Shown here: positions 1 to 8,014 of the stretch, in pieces
How positions within the stretch are numbered: the stretch's first letter is position 1
Layout: every line of letters begins with the position of its first letter
Source: Filifactor alocis ATCC 35896
GTDB taxonomy: Bacteria; Bacillota; Clostridia; Peptostreptococcales; Filifactoraceae
DNA length: 64,000 bases
Assembly (NCBI RefSeq): GCF_000163895.2
Contig: NC_016630.1
Location: 558,001 to 622,000 of the forward strand
Direction of reading: 5' to 3'
Program-made: the position numbers and the translations under genes
The notes under the pieces: model-generated
Database searches by the model: none
Told to the model about the DNA's origin: nothing
What the model saw: only the letters and a program-made list of their open reading frames with translations

Positions 1-197
1 TCGACTTGTCCGATATGGTACTGGATTTAGACCTTGACTTTTTTTCAAAAGATATGGACTATATCCCGTTCAAAAAGAAAAAAAACATTGTAAAGGAACT
101 AATCCAAAAATCAAAACTTATTACCATTGCAACAAGTCCGTATTTTATTGAATTAAACGATTGCAAAAAAGTCCTTCATGAATTGTTTCAAGACTAA
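1..197 (+). CDS. C-terminal fragment of an arginase-like UPF0489-type protein (5' end outside window)
   Basis: The frame is open to the left edge, so this is the tail of a longer gene; the TTG at 6 need not be a start. The visible residues contain an Asp-Leu-Asp-Leu-Asp-Phe-Phe stretch followed by a lysine-rich helix and TIATSPYF near the end. An Asp-x-Asp motif close to the C-terminus with this ending resembles UPF0489 proteins, which belong to the arginase/ureohydrolase fold and include peptide arginases that convert Arg to Orn in ribosomal peptides. The Asp residues would be manganese ligands. A hairpin follows directly. The family call rests on a short fragment and the substrate cannot be inferred. 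Confidence 0.5.
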   Translation, partial: DLSDMVLDLDLDFFSKDMDYIPFKKKKNIVKELIQKSKLITIATSPYFIELNDCKKVLHELFQD

Positions 198-247
198 AAA
201 ATCCGGAATACTGTTTTTTGAATCAGAAAACAATATCTCGGATTTTT
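196..247. terminator. Probable bidirectional terminator
   Basis: AAAAATCCG (around 197-205) pairs with CGGATTTTT (239-247), giving a stem that ends in A/T runs on both sides. It lies between the convergent ends of the arginase-like fragment and uppP, so it could stop transcription from both. Confidence 0.6.
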
Positions 248-264
248 AATACAACTTATTATAT

Positions 265-1074
265 TTAATGAAAAAAAGAAAAGATAAGTACTAATATTCC
301 AAGCACAATACGATAGTATCCAAAAAATTGAAAATCATGTTTTTTGATATAAGACATTAATTTTTGAATTACTAAAATTGCCACAATGTAAGATATTACA
401 CTTCCAAATAATACCAAAAACCATTGAAACAAATCAAAATGCAACCCCACTTTTAAAACCTTCAACATAGTAGCACCAAGCATTGTCGGAATTGCCAAAA
501 AGAACGAAAACTCTGCTGCCGTCGTTCGAGAACACCCTAATATCATTGCACCGATAATAGTCGCTGCTGAGCGAGATGTTCCCGGAATCATTGCCAAGCA
601 TTGAAACAAACCAATCATAAAGGCTGTTTTGCAAGAAATATCATGTACCGTATTAAATTGAAACACAGATTTGCTCTTCTTCTCAAGAATGATAATTCCT
701 ATCCCCCAAAATACCAACATGACTGCTACAGAAATGGGATTAAATAAATACTTATCTATCAAATCATCAAATAACAATCCCAATACAATTGCAGGCATAA
801 CACCTATAATCACTTTTTTCCATAGTGAAACAGCACTCTTCTTTTGTTCTGCGTTTTTTTCTTTTGAAAAAGGATTCAGTTCCTTGAAATAAATTGTAAC
901 GACAGATAAAATTGCACCAAACTGGATAATTACATCAAATGCATTCGAAAAATTCTCCGGTGAAAGTGAAAAAAATTGATGTACCAATATCAAGTGCCCC
1001 GTACTGCTAATCGGAAGAAATTCCGTAACTCCTTCCACAATTCCCAAAATAAATACTTTCAAAAATTCAATCAT
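265..1074 (-). CDS. uppP: Undecaprenyl-diphosphatase
   Basis: This integral membrane phosphatase recycles undecaprenyl diphosphate to the monophosphate lipid carrier used for peptidoglycan and other wall polymers, and is linked to bacitracin tolerance. The 269 residues match the family length. The signature EGVTEFLPISSTGHL lies at residues 14-28 and PGTSRSA near residue 165; together they form the catalytic site. Several hydrophobic membrane segments follow. The ATG at 1074 has a GAGAGGA ribosome-binding site. The gene stands alone, separated from nifJ by a terminator, and converges on the gene at the left edge. The name is secure. Confidence 0.95.
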   Translation of the reverse strand: MIEFLKVFILGIVEGVTEFLPISSTGHLILVHQFFSLSPENFSNAFDVIIQFGAILSVVTIYFKELNPFSKEKNAEQKKSAVSLWKKVIIGVMPAIVLGLLFDDLIDKYLFNPISVAVMLVFWGIGIIILEKKSKSVFQFNTVHDISCKTAFMIGLFQCLAMIPGTSRSAATIIGAMILGCSRTTAAEFSFFLAIPTMLGATMLKVLKVGLHFDLFQWFLVLFGSVISYIVAILVIQKLMSYIKKHDFQFFGYYRIVLGILVLIFSFFH

Positions 1075-1277
1075 ACTCTAAATTCCTCTCTGATATATAC
1101 TATCATTCAGTCGCTATTCAAAAACTCTCTTATTGACAAATTACTCATTTATCAAAAATAATAGTCTTTTTTTCTAAAAAATAGATACTGTTACATTTAT
1201 TTTCGTACGAATTTTTCAACAATGACTATCTTACTATAAAACATGTAGAAATTCCATCCTATTTTGATATATCACAT

Positions 1278-1320
1278 AAAAAAACAGACCCTCTCTCCAT
1301 ATACAGAAAAAAGGACCTGT
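1278..1320 (-). terminator. Rho-independent terminator of nifJ
   Basis: On the minus strand ACAGGTCC pairs with GGGTCTGT (two G-U pairs), followed directly by seven T. It begins about 20 bases after the nifJ stop codon. Confidence 0.8.
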
Positions 1321-1340
1321 TGTTCATATCTCACCAACAT

Positions 1341-4300
1341 CTATTCTATAGACATTGATGCCAATTTTTTGTACTTTTTGTATTTTTCTTTTGCAGCTTC
1401 TTCTGCTCTTGCATAAAGTTCTTCTGCAATGGCAGGAAATTCTGTTTTTAAAGAGGTATACCTGACTTGTTTGTCCAAAAATTCTCTAAAACTTGCAGTA
1501 GGTTCTTTTGAATCTAAAACAAACGGATTCTTTCCTTGCGTTTTTAATAACGGATTGTATCGATACAGATGCCAATAGCCACATTCTACTGCTTCTTTGA
1601 TATTTTGTTGTGTTTTTCCCATTCCATCTTTTAATCCATGGTTGATACATGGAGCATATGCAATAATTAAAGCCGGGCCATCATACGCTTCTGCTTCTTT
1701 CAACGCTTTAACGAACTGCCCTTTGTCTGCTCCTATTCCTACTTGTGCCACATAAACATATCCATACGCCGTTGCAATCATTCCTAAATCTTTTTTGTTG
1801 ATTCTTTTTCCTGAGGCAGCAAATTTAGCTACTGCTCCAATCGGAGTTGCTTTGGAAGATTGTCCTCCCGTATTGGAATAAACTTCTGTATCAAACACTA
1901 AGATATTTACATTTTCTCCCGATGCAATCACATGGTCTAAACCGCCATAACCGATATCATATGCCCATCCGTCTCCACCGAAAATCCATACAGATTTATC
2001 AACGAGGTATTCTTTTTGTTTCAAAACAACATCAACCAACACTTTTTCTTCTGCACTGTAGTTTTCTTCTGATAGTAATTTTATCATTTCTTTACTGAAC
2101 AGTTTCTCTTGCTCTGCATTTCCTATCACATTCAGGTAATCTTCTATTGTGTCTCTTAATTTTTCGTGAGAAGTCAGTTCCTTTAGTAAAGATAATTTCT
2201 GTTGTAATTCTTTTCGAATTGCCTTAACTGCTATTCGAATTCCCAATCCATATTCTGCATTATCTTCAAACAAGGAGTTTGCCCACGCCGGTCCATGTCC
2301 TTCCATATTAGCGGTATATACAGAAGCCGGAGATGATGCTCCCCAGATAGAAGAACATCCTGTTGCATTTGCAATTACCATGCGTTCCCCAAATAATTGC
2401 GTTACTACTTTGGCGTAAGGAGTTTCTCCGCAACCTGCACAAGCACCTGAAAACTCTAACAACGGTTGTGCAAATTGACTTCCCTTGACGGACATGCGAT
2501 CCATAACATTCTCTTTGTATCCGACATTTTCATGTAAATTCATAAAAATATCATGTTCCTGTATATGGTCATCGATGGATTCCATCACCAACGCTTTCTT
2601 CCCTTTTTTGCCCGGACAGACATCGGCACAATTACCACATCCTGTACAATCCAACGGAGAGATTTGAATTCGATAACGATATCCTTCTAATCCTTTTCCA
2701 TTTGCAGGAATTCCTTTTGCACCATATCTCTTGGTTTCTTCTTCTGTCATCAAAAATGGACGAATTACGGCATGTGGGCATACAAAAGAACATTGATTGC
2801 ACTGTACACAGTTCTCAGGATTCCAACAAGGAACTTTTACTGCGATTCCTCTTTTTTCATATTGAGAAGTTCCGGCAGGGATTTTCCCTTCCTCTATCCC
2901 GACAAAAGCGGATACAGGGATGTCATTACCTTGTAATGCTGTAACCGGTCTAAGGATATTTTTAATATAATCAGGTTCTTCTTTGTGTTCAATGGCTGTT
3001 TCATCTTCAGCAATATGATTCCAACTTTCAGGAATAATAACTTGATGTAAAGCTTCTTGACCTTTGTCAATTGCCATACAATTGATTTGAACAATGTCTT
3101 CTCCCTTTTTAGCATATGTTTGTTGGATAGCTTCTTTCAAATATTGATTCGCTTGTTCCACCGGGATAACCTTTGTCAATTCGAAGAAAACTGCTTGCAT
3201 AATCATATTGATATGATTACCTAACCCCAACTCCTGACCAATCTTAACAGCATCTACTGTATAAAATTGAATATTTTTTTCTGCAAGATATTTTTTCATC
3301 TTATGTGGAAGTTTGGTGTCTAATTCTTCATCTGACCATTGTGTATTTAATACAAAGGTTCCACCATTCCGTAATCCTTTCAACAAGTCATATCTTGTGA
3401 CATATGACTGATTATGACAAGCAATAAAATCTGCCTGATCTATTAAATAAGTGGAACGAATCGGTTGTTTCCCAAATCTTAAGTGAGATACCGTGATGCC
3501 ACCGGACTTCTTGGAATCATAATCAAAATATCCCTGCGCATATAAGTCTGTATTATCACCTATAATCTTAATTGCCGCCTTATTTGCTCCGACTGTACCG
3601 TCAGAACCCAACCCCCAAAACTTACATCTCATGGTTCCTTTAGAAGAAGTATCTATAAGTTCTTCCACAGGTAAAGATAGGTGTGTAACGTCATCTATGA
3701 TAGATAATGTAAAATGATTTTTAGGTTGTCCTTTTTGCATATTTGTAAACACCGACAAAAGATGGGACGGAGTTGTATCTTTAGACCCCAATCCGTATCG
3801 TCCACCCAAGATAACGGGTTTATGTTCTTTTCCATAAAACATATTTAATACGTCCAAATGCAACGGTTCAGCTGAAGCTCCTACCTCTTTCGTACGATCC
3901 AATACAGTAATTGCTTTTACTGTCTTTGGCATAACATCAAAAAAGTATTTTTCAGAAAAAGGACGATATAGATGAACTTTGATAAGTCCTGTTTTTTGTC
4001 CTCTTTCATTGAGGTAATCTACCGTCTCTTCCAGTGCCTCTGTTACAGAACCCATTGCTACCACAATATATTCCGCATCGGCTGCTCCATAATAATTAAA
4101 CGGTTTATACTGTCTGCCTGTCTCTTTTGAAATCTCTTTCATATATTCATTTACAATATCCGGAATTGCATCATAAAATCGATTGATAGATTCTCTGTTT
4201 TGGAAGAAAATATCAGGATTTTGTGCCGACCCTTTTGTATAAGGTCTCTCCGGATTTAATGATTTTTTACGAAAACGGAGCAGAGATTTCTTATCTAACA

Positions 4301-4883
4301 ATCTCTCAAACACTTCATAATCTATTTGTTCTATTTTTTGAATTTCATGAGAAGTTCTAAATCCATCAAAAAAATGTAAAAAAGGGATACTCGACTTAAT
4401 AGATGCCAAGTGTGCAACTCCTGCTAAATCCATCACTTCTTGAACAGAACCTGTTGCCAATAGCGCAAAGCCGGTCTGTCGGACCGACATAACATCTGTT
4501 TGGTCTCCAAAAATAGACAATGCATGACTTGCAATTGCTCTTGCAGACACATGAAATACTCCCGGCAACAACTCTCCTGCAATCTTATACATATTTGGAA
4601 TCATAAGCAACAACCCTTGTGAAGCTGTATAGGTTGTTGTTAATGCACCTGCGCTTAAAGAGCCGTGTAAAGCGCCTGCAGCACCTGCTTCTGATTGCAT
4701 TTCCACCACTTTCACCGGTTCACCAAACAAATTCTTTTTTTCATTTGCAGACCACTCATCTACAAGTTCCGCCATAGTTGAAGACGGTGTAATCGGATAA
4801 ATACAAGCTACCTCTGAAAATGCATAAGAACAATATGCCGCAGCTGTATTCCCATCCATTGTTTTCATTATTTTCTTTGACAT
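1341..4883 (-). CDS. nifJ: Pyruvate:ferredoxin (flavodoxin) oxidoreductase, single-chain
   Basis: This cytoplasmic enzyme oxidises pyruvate with CoA to acetyl-CoA and CO2 and reduces ferredoxin; it is central to energy metabolism in anaerobes. The 1180 residues match the homodimeric one-chain form. From N to C there is the pyrimidine-binding domain (start to about 230), the gamma-type and middle domains, an eight-cysteine ferredoxin-like insert (about 690-760, with CVQCNQCSFVCP and CTGCGNCADVCP), a further Cys-x2-Cys pair (ACAGCGETPY, near 818) and the thiamine diphosphate domain (GDGWAYDIGYGG to SNTGGQSSKATP, near 975-1010). The ATG at 4883 has a strong GGGGGAGGG ribosome-binding site. It lies downstream of the isc genes that build Fe-S clusters but has its own long leader. 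Confidence 0.97.
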   Translation of the reverse strand: MSKKIMKTMDGNTAAAYCSYAFSEVACIYPITPSSTMAELVDEWSANEKKNLFGEPVKVVEMQSEAGAAGALHGSLSAGALTTTYTASQGLLLMIPNMYKIAGELLPGVFHVSARAIASHALSIFGDQTDVMSVRQTGFALLATGSVQEVMDLAGVAHLASIKSSIPFLHFFDGFRTSHEIQKIEQIDYEVFERLLDKKSLLRFRKKSLNPERPYTKGSAQNPDIFFQNRESINRFYDAIPDIVNEYMKEISKETGRQYKPFNYYGAADAEYIVVAMGSVTEALEETVDYLNERGQKTGLIKVHLYRPFSEKYFFDVMPKTVKAITVLDRTKEVGASAEPLHLDVLNMFYGKEHKPVILGGRYGLGSKDTTPSHLLSVFTNMQKGQPKNHFTLSIIDDVTHLSLPVEELIDTSSKGTMRCKFWGLGSDGTVGANKAAIKIIGDNTDLYAQGYFDYDSKKSGGITVSHLRFGKQPIRSTYLIDQADFIACHNQSYVTRYDLLKGLRNGGTFVLNTQWSDEELDTKLPHKMKKYLAEKNIQFYTVDAVKIGQELGLGNHINMIMQAVFFELTKVIPVEQANQYLKEAIQQTYAKKGEDIVQINCMAIDKGQEALHQVIIPESWNHIAEDETAIEHKEEPDYIKNILRPVTALQGNDIPVSAFVGIEEGKIPAGTSQYEKRGIAVKVPCWNPENCVQCNQCSFVCPHAVIRPFLMTEEETKRYGAKGIPANGKGLEGYRYRIQISPLDCTGCGNCADVCPGKKGKKALVMESIDDHIQEHDIFMNLHENVGYKENVMDRMSVKGSQFAQPLLEFSGACAGCGETPYAKVVTQLFGERMVIANATGCSSIWGASSPASVYTANMEGHGPAWANSLFEDNAEYGLGIRIAVKAIRKELQQKLSLLKELTSHEKLRDTIEDYLNVIGNAEQEKLFSKEMIKLLSEENYSAEEKVLVDVVLKQKEYLVDKSVWIFGGDGWAYDIGYGGLDHVIASGENVNILVFDTEVYSNTGGQSSKATPIGAVAKFAASGKRINKKDLGMIATAYGYVYVAQVGIGADKGQFVKALKEAEAYDGPALIIAYAPCINHGLKDGMGKTQQNIKEAVECGYWHLYRYNPLLKTQGKNPFVLDSKEPTASFREFLDKQVRYTSLKTEFPAIAEELYARAEEAAKEKYKKYKKLASMSIE

Positions 4884-5194
4884 AATAACCCTCCCCCATT
4901 CTATGATGCAATAAAAAAGATACTATCCTCATAAAAAGATATTCTTCTTTTCAGACCACTCAAATTTACCCTATACAATCAAATCTGAAAATATTGATAT
5001 CCACAGCAATCTATCAAAAATTGATTATTACTTTTTAAATTTCTACCCAAATTTCAAAATAATATCTATAAAGACATCAATTGATAATAACATTTTTTTC
5101 TCTGAAATCCAATAAAAAATAGAAAGAATACTCATGACTCTTTCTATTTCTATTTCACATGCATCAAATTCAACGATTTCTTTTATATTTTTTG
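4884..5194. other. Intergenic region, nifJ leader and isc terminator
   Basis: No gene is seen in these 311 bases. The left two thirds form the upstream region of nifJ and are AT-rich, with no promoter I would commit to. The right end holds the isc operon terminator. The string ATCAATTGATAAT at 5076-5088 recurs inside a palindrome upstream of pncB. Confidence 0.6.
5111..5149 (-). terminator. Terminator of the isc operon
   Basis: On the minus strand AAATAGAAAGA pairs with TCTTTCTATTT (11 base pairs), followed by TTTATTGG. It starts about 45 bases beyond the iscU stop. Confidence 0.75.
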
Positions 5195-5623
5195 TTATTC
5201 ATGATCATGTTCATGGTCTTCCAATACACGATCTGTAATTCCCGGAATTTCCAAATTGTTTTTCTTAGCATAATCTTGCAGTGCTGCGACAACTGCCTCT
5301 TCCGCTAATACACTGCAGTGCATTTTTACAGGCGGCAACCCATCCAAAGCTTCTGCTACTGCTTTATTTGTAACTTCTAACACCTCATCAATTGTTTTCC
5401 CTTTAATCATTTCTGTTGCCATACTGGAACTGGCAATAGCAGAACCACATCCGTATGTCTTAAATTTTACATCTTCAATTCGATTGTCTTTAATTTTCAG
5501 GTACATACGCATAATATCTCCACACTTTGCGTTACCTACTTCCCCAATTCCGTCAGCATCCGGAATTTCTCCAACATTTCTTGGATTATTAAAATGGTCC
5601 ATTACTTTTTCTGTATATAACAT
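5195..5623 (-). CDS. iscU: Iron-sulfur cluster assembly scaffold protein IscU/NifU
   Basis: The protein holds nascent Fe-S clusters built with sulfur from the cysteine desulfurase and passes them to apo-proteins. Its 142 residues carry the three scaffold cysteines: C34 (in AKCGD, with the adjacent conserved Asp), C59 (YGCGSA) and C103 (KMHCSV). The short tail is rich in His, Asp and Glu, which is common in clostridial NifU-like scaffolds. The ATG overlaps the iscS stop by one base (TAATG), so translation is probably coupled. It is the last gene of iscR-iscS-iscU and a terminator follows. Confidence 0.95.
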   Translation of the reverse strand: MLYTEKVMDHFNNPRNVGEIPDADGIGEVGNAKCGDIMRMYLKIKDNRIEDVKFKTYGCGSAIASSSMATEMIKGKTIDEVLEVTNKAVAEALDGLPPVKMHCSVLAEEAVVAALQDYAKKNNLEIPGITDRVLEDHEHDHE

Positions 5624-6810
5624 TATTCGTTTTCCCCCTTCAAAACCTCATCATATAATGGTGACATATTGCGAAGCCGCTGTACAATAACTGCCAATTC
5701 CTCTACTACATAATCTACTTCTTCTTCTGTGTTAAAATCGGATAAGCTCAATCTTAGCGAACCGTGTGCAATCTCATGTTTTAACCCCAATGCCATCAAC
5801 ACATGAGAAGGATCTAAAGAACCGGAAGTACAAGCAGAACCGCTGGAACCTGCAATTCCTTTCATATCCAGACTCAAAAGCAGAGCCTCACCTTCAATAT
5901 ATTTGAAACAGAAACTTGCAAGTCCCGGAAGTCTATGTTCCAAACTTCCTGTAACAAGTGTATATGGTATTTTTTGTGTAACCTTTTCTATCAATCTGTC
6001 TCTCAACTTGGTGCAATGAGCGATATGGTTTTCCATATGTTGTTTTGCAATTTCACAAGCTTTCCCTAATCCGACAATGCCCGGAACATTCTCTGTCCCT
6101 GCTCTTCTCTTTCTCTCCTGTGCTCCACCATGAATAAGGTTAGGAAGTATTAGTCCCTTTCTGATATATAGCACACCTATTCCCTTTGGTGCATGAATCT
6201 TATGTCCTGACATAGATAGCATATCAATATTCAACTTATGAACATCAATATCCACATTCCCAATCGCTTGTACTGCATCTGTATGAAACAAAATCTTACG
6301 TTCTTTTGCAATTTTTCCGATTTCTTCAATTGGTTGTATCGTTCCAATTTCATTGTTTGCAAACATAACAGAAATCAAAATTGTTTGATCGGTAATAGAT
6401 TTTTTTAATTGTTCTAAATCTACCACTCCATATTCATCTACATCTAAATAAGTTACTTCATATCCTTGTTTTTCAAGATATTCACAAGTGTGTAAAATCG
6501 CATGGTGTTCTATCTTAGTTGTAATAATATGATTTCCTTTTTTTCTGTACTTCTCAGCAACACCTTTCAGTGCCCAGTTATCAGATTCACTCCCTCCGGC
6601 TGTAAAATAAATTTCGTCCAAAGAAGCATTCAATAGGCTTGCTACCTGCATTCTTGCTTTATCCACATAGACCTTGGCAATTTGTCCTACTTGATGAATG
6701 CTGGACGGATTACCGTAGATTTCTGTGAAAATAGGCATCATTTGATCTAATACCTCTTGTTTTACAGCTGTTGTAGCTGAGTTATCCATATACACATACT
6801 TTCTATCCAT
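5623..6810 (-). CDS. iscS: Cysteine desulfurase
   Basis: This pyridoxal-phosphate enzyme converts cysteine to alanine and carries a persulfide that supplies sulfur for Fe-S clusters and thiolation. The 395 residues have the class V aminotransferase layout: HTDAVQAIG near residue 177, the PLP lysine in SGHKIHAPKG near 203, and the catalytic cysteine in SSGSACTSG near 323. The long Cys loop points to the IscS/NifS group rather than SufS. A GAGGAGG ribosome-binding site precedes the ATG at 6810. The gene sits 15 bases after iscR and overlaps iscU. Confidence 0.95.
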   Translation of the reverse strand: MDRKYVYMDNSATTAVKQEVLDQMMPIFTEIYGNPSSIHQVGQIAKVYVDKARMQVASLLNASLDEIYFTAGGSESDNWALKGVAEKYRKKGNHIITTKIEHHAILHTCEYLEKQGYEVTYLDVDEYGVVDLEQLKKSITDQTILISVMFANNEIGTIQPIEEIGKIAKERKILFHTDAVQAIGNVDIDVHKLNIDMLSMSGHKIHAPKGIGVLYIRKGLILPNLIHGGAQERKRRAGTENVPGIVGLGKACEIAKQHMENHIAHCTKLRDRLIEKVTQKIPYTLVTGSLEHRLPGLASFCFKYIEGEALLLSLDMKGIAGSSGSACTSGSLDPSHVLMALGLKHEIAHGSLRLSLSDFNTEEEVDYVVEELAVIVQRLRNMSPLYDEVLKGENE

Positions 6811-6825
6811 TAAACTGTTTCCTCC

Positions 6826-7269
6826 TCAACCATTTAAAATACTGTCTGACTTGATTAGCTTATGCTCTATCACCATGTCATACAATGTAATATTATCAAT
6901 GACATCATCTACACTGTCTTTAATTTTTTTCCAGACAGCTCTGGTAGGACAATCTTTTCCGGAGATACAAGGCCCCACCTCTTCCAACAGACACATAGAA
7001 GGTGCAATCGGACCGTCTAAAACTCTAATAATATCACCTACTGTGATTTCTTTAGAAGAACGACTCAGTACATAACCACCTTGCGCCCCTCGCACACTAT
7101 TGACCAAACCTGACTTTTTCAATTTGGAAAATATTTGCTCTAAATATTGTTCTGAAAGATTATTGTTAGATGCTATCGCCTTTAATGAAATGGGTTCATG
7201 CAAATCTTCATAAACAGCCAGATCGTACATGGCTTTTAATCCATACCGTCCCTTTGTCGATAGTTTCAT
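6826..7269 (-). CDS. iscR: Rrf2-family iron-sulfur regulator IscR
   Basis: IscR-type proteins bind an Fe-S cluster and repress the operon they head when clusters are plentiful. The N-terminal winged helix (MKLSTKGRYGLKAMYDLA onwards) is followed by a dimerisation helix with three cysteines, C93, C101 and C107, at nearly the spacing of the cluster ligands of known IscR. The frame can be read five codons further upstream from a TTG, but that TTG lies inside the GAGGG ribosome-binding site, so the ATG at 7269 is the likely start (147 residues). The promoter carries a palindrome over its -10 box, in keeping with autoregulation. Confidence 0.92.
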   Translation of the reverse strand: MKLSTKGRYGLKAMYDLAVYEDLHEPISLKAIASNNNLSEQYLEQIFSKLKKSGLVNSVRGAQGGYVLSRSSKEITVGDIIRVLDGPIAPSMCLLEEVGPCISGKDCPTRAVWKKIKDSVDDVIDNITLYDMVIEHKLIKSDSILNG

Positions 7270-7289
7270 TCTATCATCCCTCAATTCCT

Positions 7290-7316
7290 ACTATAATAGT
7301 ATGTTTTTATTATAGT
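7290..7316. promoter_or_regulatory. Palindromic operator over the isc promoter -10 box
   Basis: ACTATAATA (7290-7298) and TATTATAGT (7308-7316) form a perfect 9-base inverted repeat with a 9-base spacer. It covers the -10 hexamer and the predicted start site of the isc operon. Its position suggests binding by IscR or another Rrf2 regulator; this is inferred from position and symmetry. Confidence 0.55.
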
Positions 7317-7337
7317 GATATGTTTACCCATTGTCAA
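7309..7337 (-). promoter_or_regulatory. Sigma-A promoter of the isc operon
   Basis: The minus strand reads TTGACA (7332-7337), a 17-base spacer, then TATAAT (7309-7314): a perfect consensus promoter. Transcription should begin near 7302. Confidence 0.9.
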
Positions 7338-7581
7338 TGTTTTCTATCATTTTTTCTCAATTAATATTACTATTTGATAATGAATGAACTTTAAGTAAAT
7401 ACAAGCCTGATTAAATATCTTTCAAAAACATTCTACCCTTTTTTCCAATTTTTCTAACTGACATAAGACAATTACGATATAAGTTTTTCTATTTGTATTC
7501 TTGTTTTTTTATGTTATGATTGAAAGAAAAGGCATCTATCGTCATTTTTTTGTACTTAAGATATAATAAAGAGGTGTCTGT

Positions 7582-7929
7582 ATGAAAAATACAAAACAAT
7601 TAGGAAACTTTGGAGAAACAGAAGCATCAAACTATCTGAAAAGCAAGAGATATGTTATTCTTGACAGAAATTTTAGAATCCGGCAGGGAGAAATTGACAT
7701 CATCGCATTACAACAAAACATTCTGTGTTTCATTGAAGTAAAAACCAGAAAAAATTCAGATTTCGGTCTTGCTTGTGAAGCGGTAAATTATAAAAAACAA
7801 CAAAAGATTCGATTTGTTGCCTCAGTATATCTCAGCACACATAAAATAAAGTACAAAGAAATTCGTTTTGATGTAATAGAAATATACACCGATACACAAG
7901 AAATTATTCATTTAGAAAACACTTTTTAA
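7582..7929 (+). CDS. yraN: YraN/UPF0102 family endonuclease-like protein
   Basis: This is a small protein of the Holliday-junction-resolvase-like nuclease fold. The 115 residues show the family pattern: GNFGETEASNYLK at the start, the acidic pair in GEIDI (E37, D39) and E52-V-K54 in FIEVKTRK, which together resemble a PD-(D/E)xK active site. The cellular role is not settled. It is commonly found next to comM and dprA, as here. The ATG has a GAGGTG ribosome-binding site. It diverges from iscR. Confidence 0.88.
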   Translation: MKNTKQLGNFGETEASNYLKSKRYVILDRNFRIRQGEIDIIALQQNILCFIEVKTRKNSDFGLACEAVNYKKQQKIRFVASVYLSTHKIKYKEIRFDVIEIYTDTQEIIHLENTF

Positions 7930-8014
7930 ATTTATACATAATTATAAAATATATTTTCATCAAATTATCATTATACTTGTAATTAAAAAAAATAACTTAA
8001 TTAAGGAGGATATA

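Noticed and set aside
5000..5030. Possible CodY box upstream of nifJ (a TATTTTCAGATTT-like stretch on the minus strand)
   Set aside because: Only about 9 of 15 positions fit the CodY consensus, which is weak in AT-rich DNA.
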